A stretch of 64,000 bases of DNA from Cellulomonas sp. NTE-D12 (GTDB lineage: Bacteria; Actinomycetota; Actinomycetes; Actinomycetales; Cellulomonadaceae): contig NZ_AP026442.1 of assembly GCF_027923705.1 (NCBI RefSeq), forward strand, positions 1,054,001 to 1,118,000. Direction: 5' to 3'. Positions 35,103-43,842 of the stretch are shown piece after piece. Under the pieces are notes generated by a model. The model was not told the DNA's origin. It made no database searches and saw nothing but the letters and a program-made list of their open reading frames with translations. How positions within the stretch are numbered: position 1 is the stretch's first letter; each line of letters starts with the position of its first letter. The position numbers were made by a program, and so were the translations under genes.

Positions 35103-37856
35103 TCAGGCGCTGGCCTGCTCGCGGCGGCCCCGGACGTCCTCCAGCGACGTGCCGTAGAAGGCCGCGGTCATCAGGTCCTTCATGTCCTCGATCATCGGCA
35201 TGCGCGGGTTGGCCGGGGCGCACTGGTCCTCGTACGCACCCATCGCCACCTCGTCGAGCCGGGACATGAACTCCTGCTCGTCCACGCCCTGCGCCTGGAA
35301 GGACGCCGGGATGCCGACCTTGGCGCGGAGCGCCTCGACGGCGATCGCGTAGGACTCGACACCCTCGGCGGGGGTCGAGGCCGGCAGGCCGAGCATCGCC
35401 GCGATCTGCTGGAACCGCTCCGGCGCGACGTAGCTCTCGTACTTCGGCCAGCTGGTCAGCTTGGTCGGGACGGTGCCGTTGTACCGGATGACGTGCGGCA
35501 GCAGCGTGGCGTTGGTCCGGCCGTGCACCAGGTGGTACGTCGAGCCGATGACGTGCGCCATCGCGTGCACGATGCCGAGGAACGCGTTGCCGAACGCCAT
35601 GCCGGCGATGGTGCCCGCGTTGTGCATCTTCTCCCGGGCGTCCTTGGTCGCCGGGTCGGCCGGGTCGCCGTTCACCGACTGCGCCAGGTTGTCGAAGATC
35701 AGGCGGATCGCCTGCAGCGCCATGCCGTCGGTGAAGTCGTTCGCGTACACCGCGACGAACGCCTCGGTGGCGTGCGTCAGGGCGTCGAACCCGGAGTCGG
35801 CGGCCAGGGACCGGGGCATCCGCGAGGTCAGCACCGGGTCGATGATCGCGACGGTCGGGGTCAGCGCGTAGTCGGCGAGCGGGTACTTCTTCTTCGCCTC
35901 GGTGTCGGTGATCACCGCGAACGGCGTCACCTCGGCGCCGGTGCCCGACGTGGTCGGGATGCAGACCAGCTTGGCCAGGTCACCGAGCACCGGGAACTTG
36001 AACGCGCGCTTGCGGACGTCGAAGAACTTCTGCTTGAGGTCGGAGAACACGATCTCCGGGTGCTCGTACAGCAGCCACATCACCTTGGCCGCGTCCATCG
36101 GCGAGCCACCGCCGAGGGCGATGATCGTGTCCGGGCGGAAGTGGCGCATCTGCGCGGCACCGGCCTGCACGGTCTTGACGGAGGGCTCCGGCTCGACCTG
36201 GTCGATGATCTGCAGCGCGACGTTGTTGGACCGGCGGCGCAGCACGTCGATCACCTTGTCGACGAACCCGAGCTGGGTCATCGTCGAGTCGGTGACGATC
36301 GTCACGCGCTCGATGCCCGCCATGTCCGCGAGGTAGCGGACCGCGTTCGGCTCGAAGTACGTCTTCGCGGGGACCTTGAACCACTGCAAGTTGTTGTTCC
36401 TCCGCCCGACGCGCTTGATGTTGATCAGGTTGATCGCCGAGACGTTGTTGGACACGGAGTTGTGCCCGTACGAGCCGCAGCCCAGGGTCAGCGACGGGAT
36501 GAAGGCGTTGTAGATGTCACCGATGCCGCCGAGCGACGACGGCGCGTTGCAGATGACGCGGATCGCCTTGACGCGCGAGCCGTAGGCCACGGTCAGCGCC
36601 TCGTCCTGCGTGTGGATGGCGGCGGAGTGGCCCAGGCCGTCGAACTCCACCATCTGCTCGGCGAGCTGGAAGCCCTGCTCGGTGGAGGTGGCGCGCAGCA
36701 CCGCGAGGACCGGGGCGAGCTTCTCGCGGGTCAGCGGCTCGTGCGGGCCGACGCCGGAGACCTCGGCCAGGATGATCGAGGTGTCCCGCGGGACGGAGAA
36801 GCCGGCCTGCTCGGCGATCCACTGCGGGGACTTGCCCACGACCGCGGGGTTGAGCTTCGCTCCGCCGCAGTTCTCGCCGCCGGCCTCGACGCCGAAGATG
36901 AACTGCTCGAGCTTGGCCTTCTCGGCCGGCGTCACCTTGTAGGCGTGCAGCACGGCGAACTCGGCCAGGGCGGCGTCGTAGATCTCGTCGTCCAGGATCA
37001 CGGCCTGCTCGGAGGCGCAGATCATGCCGTTGTCGAACGCCTTGGACAGCACCACGTCGTTGACGGCGCGCTTGAGCTTGGCCGTCTTCTCGATGTAGGC
37101 GGGGACGTTGCCCGCACCGACGCCGAGGGCCGGCTTGCCGCAGGAGTAGGCGGCCCGGACCATCGCGTTGCCGCCGGTCGCCAGGATGGTGGCCACCCCG
37201 GGGTGGTTCATCAGGGCGTTGGTGGCGGCCAGGGACGGCGTCTCGATCCACTGGATGCAGTGCTCGGGCGCACCGGCGGCGATCGCGGCGTCGCGCACGA
37301 TCTTGGCGGCGGCGACCGACGACTTCTGCGCGTTCGGGTGGAACGCGAAGATGATCGGGTTGCGGGTCTTCAGCGAGATCAGCGACTTGAAGATGGCCGT
37401 CGAGGTCGGGTTGGTCACCGGGGTCAGACCGGCGACGACGCCGACCGGCTCGGCGATCTCCGTGATGCCGCGGATCTCGTCCACGTTGACCACGCCGACC
37501 GTCTTCAGCGACGCCATCGAGTTGGTCACGTGCTCGCACGCGAAGATGTTCTTGACGGCCTTGTCCTCGAACGTGCCGCGCCCGGTCTCCTCGACCGCGA
37601 GCTTGGCGAGCTGGCCGTGCTGGTCGAGCGCGGCGACCGCGCCCTTCTTCACCAGGCGGTCCACGTCCTCCTGGGTGAACGTGGCGTACTCGGCCAGCGC
37701 CTTGGTGGCGTTCGCGACGAGCTGGTCGACCGTCGCCACGATGGCGGAGTCGTCGGTGGCGGGCGCGACGGTGGCCGCGGCCTTGGGCGTCTCGACGACC
37801 TTCTTGTCCCGCGCGCTGGAGGTGCGCGGGGTCGGGCTGCTCTCGGTGGATGGCAC
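35103..37856 (-). CDS. adhE: Bifunctional acetaldehyde-CoA/alcohol dehydrogenase
   Basis: Fermentative enzyme of 917 residues that turns acetyl-CoA into ethanol with two NADH. The N-terminal CoA-acylating aldehyde dehydrogenase has its catalytic Cys near residue 279 in NGMICASEQ, with the nucleotide segment GVGAGNVPAYIE. The C-terminal iron-dependent alcohol dehydrogenase has GGGSPMDAAKV, DSGFDALTHATEAFVA and iron ligands in GIVHAMAHVIGSTYHLVHG near 765. It is about 30 residues longer at the N-terminus than the E. coli enzyme, an Ala/Lys/Thr-rich extension. The GTG has ribosome site GGGGAGAA. Presence shows a facultatively fermentative life style. It forms spirosomes in other bacteria. Confidence 0.96.
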   Translation of the reverse strand: MPSTESSPTPRTSSARDKKVVETPKAAATVAPATDDSAIVATVDQLVANATKALAEYATFTQEDVDRLVKKGAVAALDQHGQLAKLAVEETGRGTFEDKAVKNIFACEHVTNSMASLKTVGVVNVDEIRGITEIAEPVGVVAGLTPVTNPTSTAIFKSLISLKTRNPIIFAFHPNAQKSSVAAAKIVRDAAIAAGAPEHCIQWIETPSLAATNALMNHPGVATILATGGNAMVRAAYSCGKPALGVGAGNVPAYIEKTAKLKRAVNDVVLSKAFDNGMICASEQAVILDDEIYDAALAEFAVLHAYKVTPAEKAKLEQFIFGVEAGGENCGGAKLNPAVVGKSPQWIAEQAGFSVPRDTSIILAEVSGVGPHEPLTREKLAPVLAVLRATSTEQGFQLAEQMVEFDGLGHSAAIHTQDEALTVAYGSRVKAIRVICNAPSSLGGIGDIYNAFIPSLTLGCGSYGHNSVSNNVSAINLINIKRVGRRNNNLQWFKVPAKTYFEPNAVRYLADMAGIERVTIVTDSTMTQLGFVDKVIDVLRRRSNNVALQIIDQVEPEPSVKTVQAGAAQMRHFRPDTIIALGGGSPMDAAKVMWLLYEHPEIVFSDLKQKFFDVRKRAFKFPVLGDLAKLVCIPTTSGTGAEVTPFAVITDTEAKKKYPLADYALTPTVAIIDPVLTSRMPRSLAADSGFDALTHATEAFVAVYANDFTDGMALQAIRLIFDNLAQSVNGDPADPATKDAREKMHNAGTIAGMAFGNAFLGIVHAMAHVIGSTYHLVHGRTNATLLPHVIRYNGTVPTKLTSWPKYESYVAPERFQQIAAMLGLPASTPAEGVESYAIAVEALRAKVGIPASFQAQGVDEQEFMSRLDEVAMGAYEDQCAPANPRMPMIEDMKDLMTAAFYGTSLEDVRGRREQASA

Positions 37857-37958
37857 CGGTGGTTCTCCCCTAGTCGTATCGATGGGTGTCGACCTGCGAC
37901 GCTGGAGGTCTGTCTTGGCGACATCTCGACGCTAGGGGCGCCGGTCCGGCCGGACGGC

Positions 37959-37971
37959 GGGGCAAAGGTCC
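37959..37971. promoter_or_regulatory. Possible DosR/DevR-like element upstream of adhE
   Basis: GGGGCAAAGGTCC, read on the adhE strand as GGACCTTTGCCCC, partly resembles the DosR-type hypoxia box GGGACTNNNGTCCC. It is about 103 bases upstream of the adhE start, so hypoxic induction would make sense, but the match is imperfect. Confidence 0.25.
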
Positions 37972-37991
37972 TGACGGTCGTCCCAGGTGTT

Positions 37992-38009
37992 GTGACGAGG
38001 ACCCGTCAC
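37992..38009. repeat. Inverted repeat GTGACG-N6-CGTCAC in the galA-adhE gap
   Basis: GTGACG (37992-37997) and CGTCAC (38004-38009) form a perfect 6-bp inverted repeat with a 6-base spacer. It is 136 bases upstream of adhE and 71 bases downstream of galA, so it may be an adhE operator or part of the galA terminator. Confidence 0.35.
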
Positions 38010-38048
38010 GCCTCCGTTCCGGGACCTGGGTCCTGGGATGTCTGCGGT

Positions 38049-38078
38049 GGAACGGCCCGGAACGGTCCGGAACGGCCC
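38049..38078. repeat. Three tandem 10-bp repeats after the alpha-galactosidase gene
   Basis: Three copies of GGAACGGYCC abut each other and end one base before the galA stop codon (minus strand). The upstream CCGTTCC at 38014-38020 is complementary to the core of each copy, so any of three hairpins could form, possibly ending galA transcription. Confidence 0.55.
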
Positions 38079-38079
38079 G

Positions 38080-40239
38080 TCAGAGCGCCCGGACCTCCTC
38101 GGCGGTCAGGTGCAGCACCAGCGCCTGGAACGGCCACAGCACCGGAAGCTGCAGGCCGACCTCGTCCAGCACCCGACCGGGCAGCCGCACCTGGCCGGCG
38201 GACAGCCACGGCGGGATGATCCAGCCCGCCTGCGGGGAACCGATCTCGTCGCGCACACGGACCCGGTACAGGCGCGCGGGGTCGAGGCCCGGCAGCCGTA
38301 CGGGCTCGGGCAGCGCCTCCTCGAGGGCGGCCACGGTGGCGACCGTGAACACCGCCTCGTCCCGGTCCGCCGCCACGACGCCGGTGATCCGCAGCGCTGG
38401 GTCCACCGGGTCGGCGTGCACCGCCGTGCCGGTGTGCAGCAGCGGCCGCAGCTCCGTGTACAGGGCGGCGAACCGCCGCAGGGCTGCCGTCTCCGCTTCG
38501 TCGCAGCCCGCGATGTCCCACTCGAGGCCGGCGGAGCCCATCAGCGCGGTGGCCAGCCGGTACGGCAGGTCGATGGTGCGACCGGAGCTGTGCGCGGTCG
38601 GCGGTCCGACGTGGCCGCCCACCAGCTCCGGCGGCAGCAGCAGCTGCGTCCAGCGCTGGATGTCCTGGCGCTCGACGGGGTCGTTGGAGTCCGACGCCCA
38701 CACCCGGTCGGTCACGGCGAGGATGCCCAGGTCGGTGCGGGCGCCGCCGGACGAGCACGACTCGATCTCGAGGCCGGGGTGGTCGGCCTTGAGGCGGGCG
38801 ATCAGGGCGTACGTGGCCAGCGTCTGGGCGTGCGTGCCCGGCCGGCCGGCGTGCACGGGTTCGACGAGGTCGCGGTTGTGGTCCCACTTGATGAAGTCGA
38901 TCCCGAGCCGGCTCACCAGCGCGTCGATCTGCCCGTGGACGTGCTCCCAGGCCGCCGGCTCGGCGAGGTCCAGCACGTGCTGGTTGCGCCACGAGACGCC
39001 GTCGGGCGCCGCGAGCGGCCGCGCGTGCAGCAGCCACTCCGGGTGCGCGCGCGCCAGGTCGGAGTCGAGGTTGACCATCTCGGGCTCGAACCACAGGCCC
39101 AGCTGCATGCCGAGGGAGTGCACCAGCTCGGCGAGCGGCTCCAGCCCGTGCGGCCACACCGCCGGGTCCACCACCCAGTCGCCGAGGCCGCGGGTGTCGT
39201 CCCGACGGTCGTGGAACCACCCGTCGTCGAGCACGAACCGCTCGACGCCGACCTCCGCAGCCCGCCGGGCCAGCGCCGCCAGCCGCTCCGGGTCGTGGTC
39301 GAAGTACACCGCCTCCCAGGTGTTGAGCACGAGGGGCCGAGGCGTGCGCGGGTGCTGCGGGCGGGCCCGCAACCAGGTGTGGAACCGAGCCGAGACGCCG
39401 TCCAGCCCCGTGGCCGACCAGGCGAAGTACGCCACCGGCGTGCGGTACTCCTCGCCGGGACCGAGACGGACCTCGCCGGGACGCAGCAGCTCGCCGGCGC
39501 CGAGCAGGGTGCTGTGGTCCGTCAGCCGGTCGAGTCGGTGCGTGACGTCGGCGCTCCAGCCGAGGTGCACCGCCCACACCTCGCCGTGGCGGTCGTGGGG
39601 TGCGCCGGTCGAGGCGAGCGTGGCCCACGGCGAGTCGTGACCGGCGCGCCCGCGACGCGAGGTGCGGGTGGTGCTGCCGCGCGGCATGGGCGTGGTCTGC
39701 GGCACCTTCTCGCGGGTCCACCGACCGGCGAACGTGGTCACGTGGTCGGCCCGCCGCGGCACGGGCAGGGTCGCCTCGAGCCAGGCGACCTCCACGGTGC
39801 CCGGTCCGTCGTTGGTCAGGGCGTGCTCGACCAGCACGAGGCCTCCGGCGCCCACCTCGATGCGCGTGCGCAGCAGCAGGCCCTCCGTGGCGGCGGCGAC
39901 CTCGACGACGGCGGCGCCGCGATCGACCGCCAGGACGGTCCAGCGCGGGAAGAGCGGCGCGCCGTCGCGGGTGAGCAGCACCCCGGGGCGACCGGGCCAG
40001 CCGTCGCCCTCCTGCGGCAGGACGGTGAGGCCCCACGCGCCGTCGAGCGCACCCGGCGGCGTCTGACGGGAGGTGGCCGCGTCGATGCCGGCCAGGTCCT
40101 CGTCCGACAGCGTGCCGAGGTCCGCACCCCAGTGCCGCACGGTGGGAAGTCCGCCCGCCTCGTGGGCGACCACGACGGCGACGCCGTCGCGGCGCAGCAC
40201 CGTCCACGCCGGGGGAGCGGGATGCGAGGGAACGGTCAC
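38080..40239 (-). CDS. galA: Alpha-galactosidase, GH36
   Basis: Hydrolyses terminal alpha-1,6-galactose as in melibiose or raffinose. 719 residues, the usual length of GH36 tetrameric enzymes, with an N-terminal beta-sandwich, a TIM barrel and a C-terminal domain. The catalytic nucleophile is the Asp of FIKWDHNRD near residue 450; the acid/base region is SCSSGGARTDLGIL...WASDSNDPVERQ near 510. Other hallmarks: VLDDGWFHDRRDDTRGLGDW and GLWFEPEMVNLDSDL. No signal peptide, so it is cytoplasmic. The GTG at 40239 has AGAGGTG upstream. No sugar transporter lies beside it. Confidence 0.94.
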   Translation of the reverse strand: MTVPSHPAPPAWTVLRRDGVAVVVAHEAGGLPTVRHWGADLGTLSDEDLAGIDAATSRQTPPGALDGAWGLTVLPQEGDGWPGRPGVLLTRDGAPLFPRWTVLAVDRGAAVVEVAAATEGLLLRTRIEVGAGGLVLVEHALTNDGPGTVEVAWLEATLPVPRRADHVTTFAGRWTREKVPQTTPMPRGSTTRTSRRGRAGHDSPWATLASTGAPHDRHGEVWAVHLGWSADVTHRLDRLTDHSTLLGAGELLRPGEVRLGPGEEYRTPVAYFAWSATGLDGVSARFHTWLRARPQHPRTPRPLVLNTWEAVYFDHDPERLAALARRAAEVGVERFVLDDGWFHDRRDDTRGLGDWVVDPAVWPHGLEPLAELVHSLGMQLGLWFEPEMVNLDSDLARAHPEWLLHARPLAAPDGVSWRNQHVLDLAEPAAWEHVHGQIDALVSRLGIDFIKWDHNRDLVEPVHAGRPGTHAQTLATYALIARLKADHPGLEIESCSSGGARTDLGILAVTDRVWASDSNDPVERQDIQRWTQLLLPPELVGGHVGPPTAHSSGRTIDLPYRLATALMGSAGLEWDIAGCDEAETAALRRFAALYTELRPLLHTGTAVHADPVDPALRITGVVAADRDEAVFTVATVAALEEALPEPVRLPGLDPARLYRVRVRDEIGSPQAGWIIPPWLSAGQVRLPGRVLDEVGLQLPVLWPFQALVLHLTAEEVRAL

Positions 40240-40456
40240 GGAGCACCTCTCGGGGGGACATCGGCGCGCGGGCACCGTCGCGCGGCCATCATGGCGGACC
40301 TCCACCGCCCGGCGCACCGGTGTGCCGCCGCGCGGGCACGGCCGCACGGGTGCGGCCGCGCCTGGCCCGCCGACCGCACCGACCTGCACCGGACTGAGCG
40401 CGACCGAGCCCGGCCGGGACGGACCCGACCGGGCTCGGCACTGCCGGTCACGCGCG

Positions 40457-41386
40457 TCAGGGGACGACGTACCCCGCCGCGGTGAACAGCTCGTACCACT
40501 GGGCACGGGTCAGCTGCAGGTCCGAGCCGGCGGCCGCGTCCGCCACCCGGTCCGGTCGGGTGGTGCCCAGCACCACCTGCATCTGCGCCGGGTGCCGGGT
40601 GATCCACGCCGTCGCGATCGCCGTGGGCGTCACGTCGTGCTCCGCCGCGAGGCGGTCGATCACCGCGTTGAGCTCGGGGTACTCCGCCGAGCCGAGGAAC
40701 GGCCCCTTGAAGAAGCCCGCCTGGTAGGGCGACCACGCCTGCACGGTGATGTCGTTCAGCCGGCAGTAGTCCAGCACGCCCAGGCTGCGGTCCACGGACT
40801 GCTGCTCGTCCCGCATGTTCATCGCCACACCCTGGGCGACGATGTCGGCGTGCGTCAGCGACAGCTGCAGCTGGTTGGCCACCAGCGGCTGGCGGACGTA
40901 CCGGCGCAGCAGCTCGATCTGCCCCGGCGTGTGGTTGGACACCCCGAAGTGGCGCACCTTGCCGGCCGCCTCGAGGTCGTCGAACGCCCGGGCCACCTCC
41001 GCCGGCTCGACCAACGCGTCCGGCCGGTGCAGCAGCAGGATGTCGATGCGGTCGGTGCCCAGCGCCGCGAGCGAGCCGTCCACCGACTCCACGATGTGCT
41101 CGTAGGAGAAGTCGAACCCGGCACCGCGGACGATGCCCGCCTTGGTCTGGATCACCAGCTCGTCCCGGTCGGCGGGGGTCAGCCGCATCGCCTGGGCGAA
41201 CCGCTCCTCGCACTCGTGCAGGCGGGTGCCGTACACGTCGGCGTGGTCGAGGAACGTGATGCCGGCGTCGCGGGCGGCGGCCAGCAGAGCCCGGATCTCC
41301 TCGTCCGACTTGTCGGCGATCCGCATCAGGCCGAGCACGACGTTGGGCACGGTCAGGTCCGTGCCGGGCAGGGTGAACGTCTTCAT
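40457..41386 (-). CDS. Aldo/keto reductase 1
   Basis: NADPH-dependent oxidoreductase of 309 residues, resembling the YdhF group. The catalytic tetrad is visible: Asp and Tyr in DHADVYG near 47-53, Lys in VIQTKAG, His in ILLLHRPD. The NADP-binding end has VLGTTRPDRVADAA. Substrate unknown. Its gene follows aldo/keto reductase 2 by 31 bases on the same strand and is probably in the same transcript. Confidence 0.9.
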   Translation of the reverse strand: MKTFTLPGTDLTVPNVVLGLMRIADKSDEEIRALLAAARDAGITFLDHADVYGTRLHECEERFAQAMRLTPADRDELVIQTKAGIVRGAGFDFSYEHIVESVDGSLAALGTDRIDILLLHRPDALVEPAEVARAFDDLEAAGKVRHFGVSNHTPGQIELLRRYVRQPLVANQLQLSLTHADIVAQGVAMNMRDEQQSVDRSLGVLDYCRLNDITVQAWSPYQAGFFKGPFLGSAEYPELNAVIDRLAAEHDVTPTAIATAWITRHPAQMQVVLGTTRPDRVADAAAGSDLQLTRAQWYELFTAAGYVVP

Positions 41387-41417
41387 GTCAGCGTCTCTCC
41401 CGTGGGCTCGGGCCGGC

Positions 41418-42284
41418 TCAGGCGCCGGCGCCGGACAGCAGCGCGACCTCGTCGGCCGACAGCTGCAGCTCGGCTGCCCGGACGGAGTCCTGGATGCTCG
41501 TCGGGCGCGACGCCCCCGGGATCGGGACGACGACGGGCGCCAGCGCGAGCTCCCACGCGAGCGTCACCTGCTGCGGGCTGACGCCGTGCGCGTCCGCGAC
41601 CTGCTGGAACGCGCCGTGCCGCGAGCCGACCTCACCGGCGCGGGCGATGCCGCCGAGCGGGCTCCAGGGCAGGAAGGCGATACCGAGCTGGGCGCAGTGC
41701 TCCAGCTCGCCCTGCGACGAGCGGAAGGCGGGGGAGAACTGGTTCTGCACGGACACGAGCCGGCCGCCCAGCAGCTCGTTGGCCTGGTCGATCTGCGCGA
41801 CGTTCGCGTTGGAGATGCCGGCGAGCTGGATCACGCCCTCGTCGAGCAGCTGGACGATCGCGCCGATCGAGTCGGCGTAGGGCACCTTCGGGTCGGGACG
41901 GTGGAACTGGTACAGGCCGATCGCCTCGACCCCGAGCCGCTTGGCGGACGCCTTCGCGGCCTCGAGCAGGTGCTCCGGACGGCCGTCCTGGGTCCAGGAG
42001 CCGTCACCCGGGCGCAGGTGGCCGCCCTTGGTGGCGACCAGCACCTCCGAGGTGTCACCGCCGTACGTGCGCAGGGCCTTGGCGATCAGCTCCTCGTTGT
42101 GACCGACCTCGCCCGCGAGCAGGTGGTACGCGTCGGCGGTGTCGATCAGGGTCACGCCCGCGTCGAGGGCGGCGTGGATCGTGGCGATCGAGCGGGCCTC
42201 GTCCGGCCGGCCCTCGATGGACATCGGCATGCCGCCGAGGCCGATCGCGCTGACCGTGCGGGGGCCGAGGGTGCGCTGCTGCAT
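41418..42284 (-). CDS. Aldo/keto reductase 2
   Basis: A second aldo/keto reductase, 288 residues. The tetrad residues appear in DTADAYHL (Asp, Tyr), VATKGGH (Lys) and LYQFHRPDPK (His); the cofactor end is PIPGASRPTSIQDS. It is not a close copy of reductase 1. It is divergent from the LysR regulator with a well-formed promoter (TTGGAC-N18-TAGGGT) pointing toward it, so the regulator probably controls both reductases. Confidence 0.9.
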   Translation of the reverse strand: MQQRTLGPRTVSAIGLGGMPMSIEGRPDEARSIATIHAALDAGVTLIDTADAYHLLAGEVGHNEELIAKALRTYGGDTSEVLVATKGGHLRPGDGSWTQDGRPEHLLEAAKASAKRLGVEAIGLYQFHRPDPKVPYADSIGAIVQLLDEGVIQLAGISNANVAQIDQANELLGGRLVSVQNQFSPAFRSSQGELEHCAQLGIAFLPWSPLGGIARAGEVGSRHGAFQQVADAHGVSPQQVTLAWELALAPVVVPIPGASRPTSIQDSVRAAELQLSADEVALLSGAGA

Positions 42285-42341
42285 GGGGGAGAGCCCTTCG
42301 TCGTCGTCGGCCCGGCCGATGGTCCCGGACCGTCGTCCTCG

Positions 42342-42371
42342 ACCCTAGGGAGGGCTAATCTAGAAGTCCAA
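42342..42371 (-). promoter_or_regulatory. Promoter of the aldo/keto reductase pair
   Basis: On the minus strand TTGGAC (complement of 42366-42371) and TAGGGT (complement of 42342-42347) are separated by 18 bases. This is the best -35/-10 pair seen in the window. Start would be near 42335, about 50 bases before the reductase 2 ATG. Confidence 0.6.
42356..42361 (+). promoter_or_regulatory. Putative -10 of the lysR gene
   Basis: TAATCT fits TANNNT; the start would be near 42368. It overlaps the spacer of the reductase promoter, so the two promoters face each other across it. Confidence 0.4.
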
Positions 42372-42392
42372 CGACTACGAGTGATGCCAGTT

Positions 42393-42407
42393 ATGAGTGT
42401 CACTCAT
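42393..42407. promoter_or_regulatory. LysR-type operator palindrome
   Basis: ATGAGTG T CACTCAT is a perfect 15-bp palindrome, 14 bases before the LysR start. LysR proteins bind such dyads of T-N11-A type and usually repress their own gene from there. Confidence 0.55.
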
Positions 42408-42421
42408 GAAAGAGGCCACCG

Positions 42422-43366
42422 ATGGATCTGCGGCAGATGGAGCACCTCGTCGCCCTGGCCGACGAGCAGCAGTTCACCCGCGCCGCCGCGATCTCCGGCG
42501 TCTCGCAGTCAGGCCTCTCGGCGTCGATCAAGGCGCTCGAGGACGAGCTGGGCACCTCGCTGTTCACCCGGACGACCAGGCGCGTCGAGCCGACCGACGC
42601 CGGCATGGCCCTGCTGCCGTACGCCCGCTCGATGCTCGCGCAGGCGGCCGCGGGCCGCGACGCCGTGGTGCGGTCGACGCGCGAGCTCGCCGGCTCGCTG
42701 CGCGTCGGCGCCGAGCAGTGCCTCGGCGTGGTCGACGTGCCCGCGGTCCTCGAGCGGTTCCACCGGCGGTACCCGTTGGTCGACATCCACTTCGCCCAGG
42801 CCGGGTCGCACGAGCTGGTCGGACAGGTGCGCGCCGGGGAGCTGGACCTGGCGTTCGTCGCGACCACCGAGCACGTCGCCACGGTCGCGCGGACGGTGAT
42901 CGACCGGCGTCCGATCGTGCTGCTGGTGCCGCCCGAGCACCGGCTGGCGGGCAGCAGCCGCGTCGACTGGGCGCAGCTGGACGGCGAGGACTTCATCGAC
43001 TTCCAGGACTCGTGGGGCGTGCGGTCGCTGAACGATGCGGCCTGCCACGCGCACGGCGTGCGGCGGCGGGTGCGGTGCACGGTGAACGACATCCACACGC
43101 TGCTCGACCTGGCGCACCGCGGGCTCGGCATCGCGCTGGTGCCGCAGCACATCGCCGCCAAGCCGCAGGCCGCCGGCCTCGTCACGGTGCGCCTGCCCCA
43201 GGACACGACCCCGGAGTGGGTGGTCTCGGTGGTGAGCAGCCCGACGCCGGCCGCCGCCTCGCTGGCACCCCAGCTGCTGGAGCTGCTGGAGCCGTGCGCG
43301 GTGGACGTCGCCGCGAGCGGCGCAGCGGCAGGACCGGCCGACGACGAGCGCCTGGTGCTGGCCTGA
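42422..43366 (+). CDS. LysR-family transcriptional regulator
   Basis: A 314-residue LysR regulator. The helix-turn-helix runs through residues 16-65 (QFTRAAAISGVSQSGLSASIKALEDELG, then FTRTTRRVEPTDAG). The periplasmic-binding-like effector domain follows (LRVGAEQCLGVVDVPAVLERF..., RPIVLLVPPEHRLAG). ATG 42422 gives a normal MDLRQMEHLVAL start. Divergent from the aldo/keto reductases and preceded by a palindrome, so it most likely regulates itself and them. The effector is unknown. Confidence 0.93.
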   Translation: MDLRQMEHLVALADEQQFTRAAAISGVSQSGLSASIKALEDELGTSLFTRTTRRVEPTDAGMALLPYARSMLAQAAAGRDAVVRSTRELAGSLRVGAEQCLGVVDVPAVLERFHRRYPLVDIHFAQAGSHELVGQVRAGELDLAFVATTEHVATVARTVIDRRPIVLLVPPEHRLAGSSRVDWAQLDGEDFIDFQDSWGVRSLNDAACHAHGVRRRVRCTVNDIHTLLDLAHRGLGIALVPQHIAAKPQAAGLVTVRLPQDTTPEWVVSVVSSPTPAAASLAPQLLELLEPCAVDVAASGAAAGPADDERLVLA

Positions 43367-43500
43367 CCCGTCGAGATCGCCTCGCACGGGTCCGTCTCCG
43401 CTGCGCGGACCTCGTCCTTCTCCGGGTCCGTCACGGCGTCCGGGGTGTCGTCCGGCACGCTGGCGCGCCCGTTCGGGACGTGGGCCGGACATGGCGCGGC

Positions 43501-43526
43501 CCCCGCCGGCAGGGGGTCCGGCGGGG
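43501..43526 (+). terminator. Hairpin downstream of lysR
   Basis: CCCCGCCGG (43501-43509) and CCGGCGGGG (43518-43526) form a perfect 9-bp stem with an 8-base loop. Confidence 0.5.
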
Positions 43527-43654
43527 ACCGCAACGAATCTGGACGCTAGTCCTGTAGCGGCGCTCAAGGGGCCGGTTCACGGACCGGGATCGACAGGATC
43601 ACCCGGGCGAACGCACTCCCGGCGGCATCCCGGCCCTCCACCGCCCGGTACGAC

Positions 43655-43689
43655 GAAGCCCCGGCCACCGCTGCGGTGACCAGGGCTTC
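43655..43689 (-). terminator. Terminator of the tRNA-Arg gene
   Basis: Read on the minus strand, GAAGCCC pairs with GGGCTTC, enclosing a second small hairpin (CACCG/CGGTG). It begins four bases after the 3' end of the tRNA. Confidence 0.65.
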
Positions 43690-43693
43690 AACG

Positions 43694-43766
43694 TGCCCGC
43701 GACTGGACTCGAACCAGCGGCCTTCTGCTCCGGAGGCAGACGCTCTATCCACTGAGCTACGCGGGC
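43694..43766 (-). tRNA. tRNA-Arg, anticodon CCG
   Basis: The 73-nucleotide cloverleaf on the minus strand has acceptor GCCCGCG/CGCGGGC, D arm GCTC/GAGC, anticodon stem TCTGC/GCAGA with loop CTCCGGA giving anticodon CCG (codon CGG, common here), 5-base variable loop and T loop TTCGAGT on stem GCTGG/CCAGT. Discriminator is A and CCA is not encoded. The gene is single, not in a cluster. Confidence 0.95.
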
Positions 43767-43842
43767 CTGTCGCCGTCAGCCACCCGGACGATCACTCCTC
43801 CGGCTGCGCCGCGACGCGGAGACCGAGACTACCAGCCGGTGC

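Larger units (their letters stand above)
43367..43693. other. Intergenic stretch between lysR and tRNA-Arg
   Basis: 327 bases with no convincing gene. It contains two separate terminator hairpins listed below, one for lysR and one for the tRNA. A 62-codon reading frame crossing the tRNA (43564-43752) is not credible. Confidence 0.7.

Noticed and set aside
37991..38009. Rex or CRP-type site upstream of adhE
   Set aside because: The TGTGA and TCAC halves are 10 bases apart, while Rex and CRP sites need 6.
38049..38078. CRISPR-like repeat
   Set aside because: Three abutting 10-bp copies without spacers; no cas genes nearby.
34413..38219. A 1268-codon frame antisense to adhE
   Set aside because: Same GC effect; adhE on the other strand has full conserved motifs.
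43564..43752. A 62-codon minus-strand frame crossing the tRNA
   Set aside because: It reads through the tRNA-Arg gene and its terminator, a frequent false gene call.
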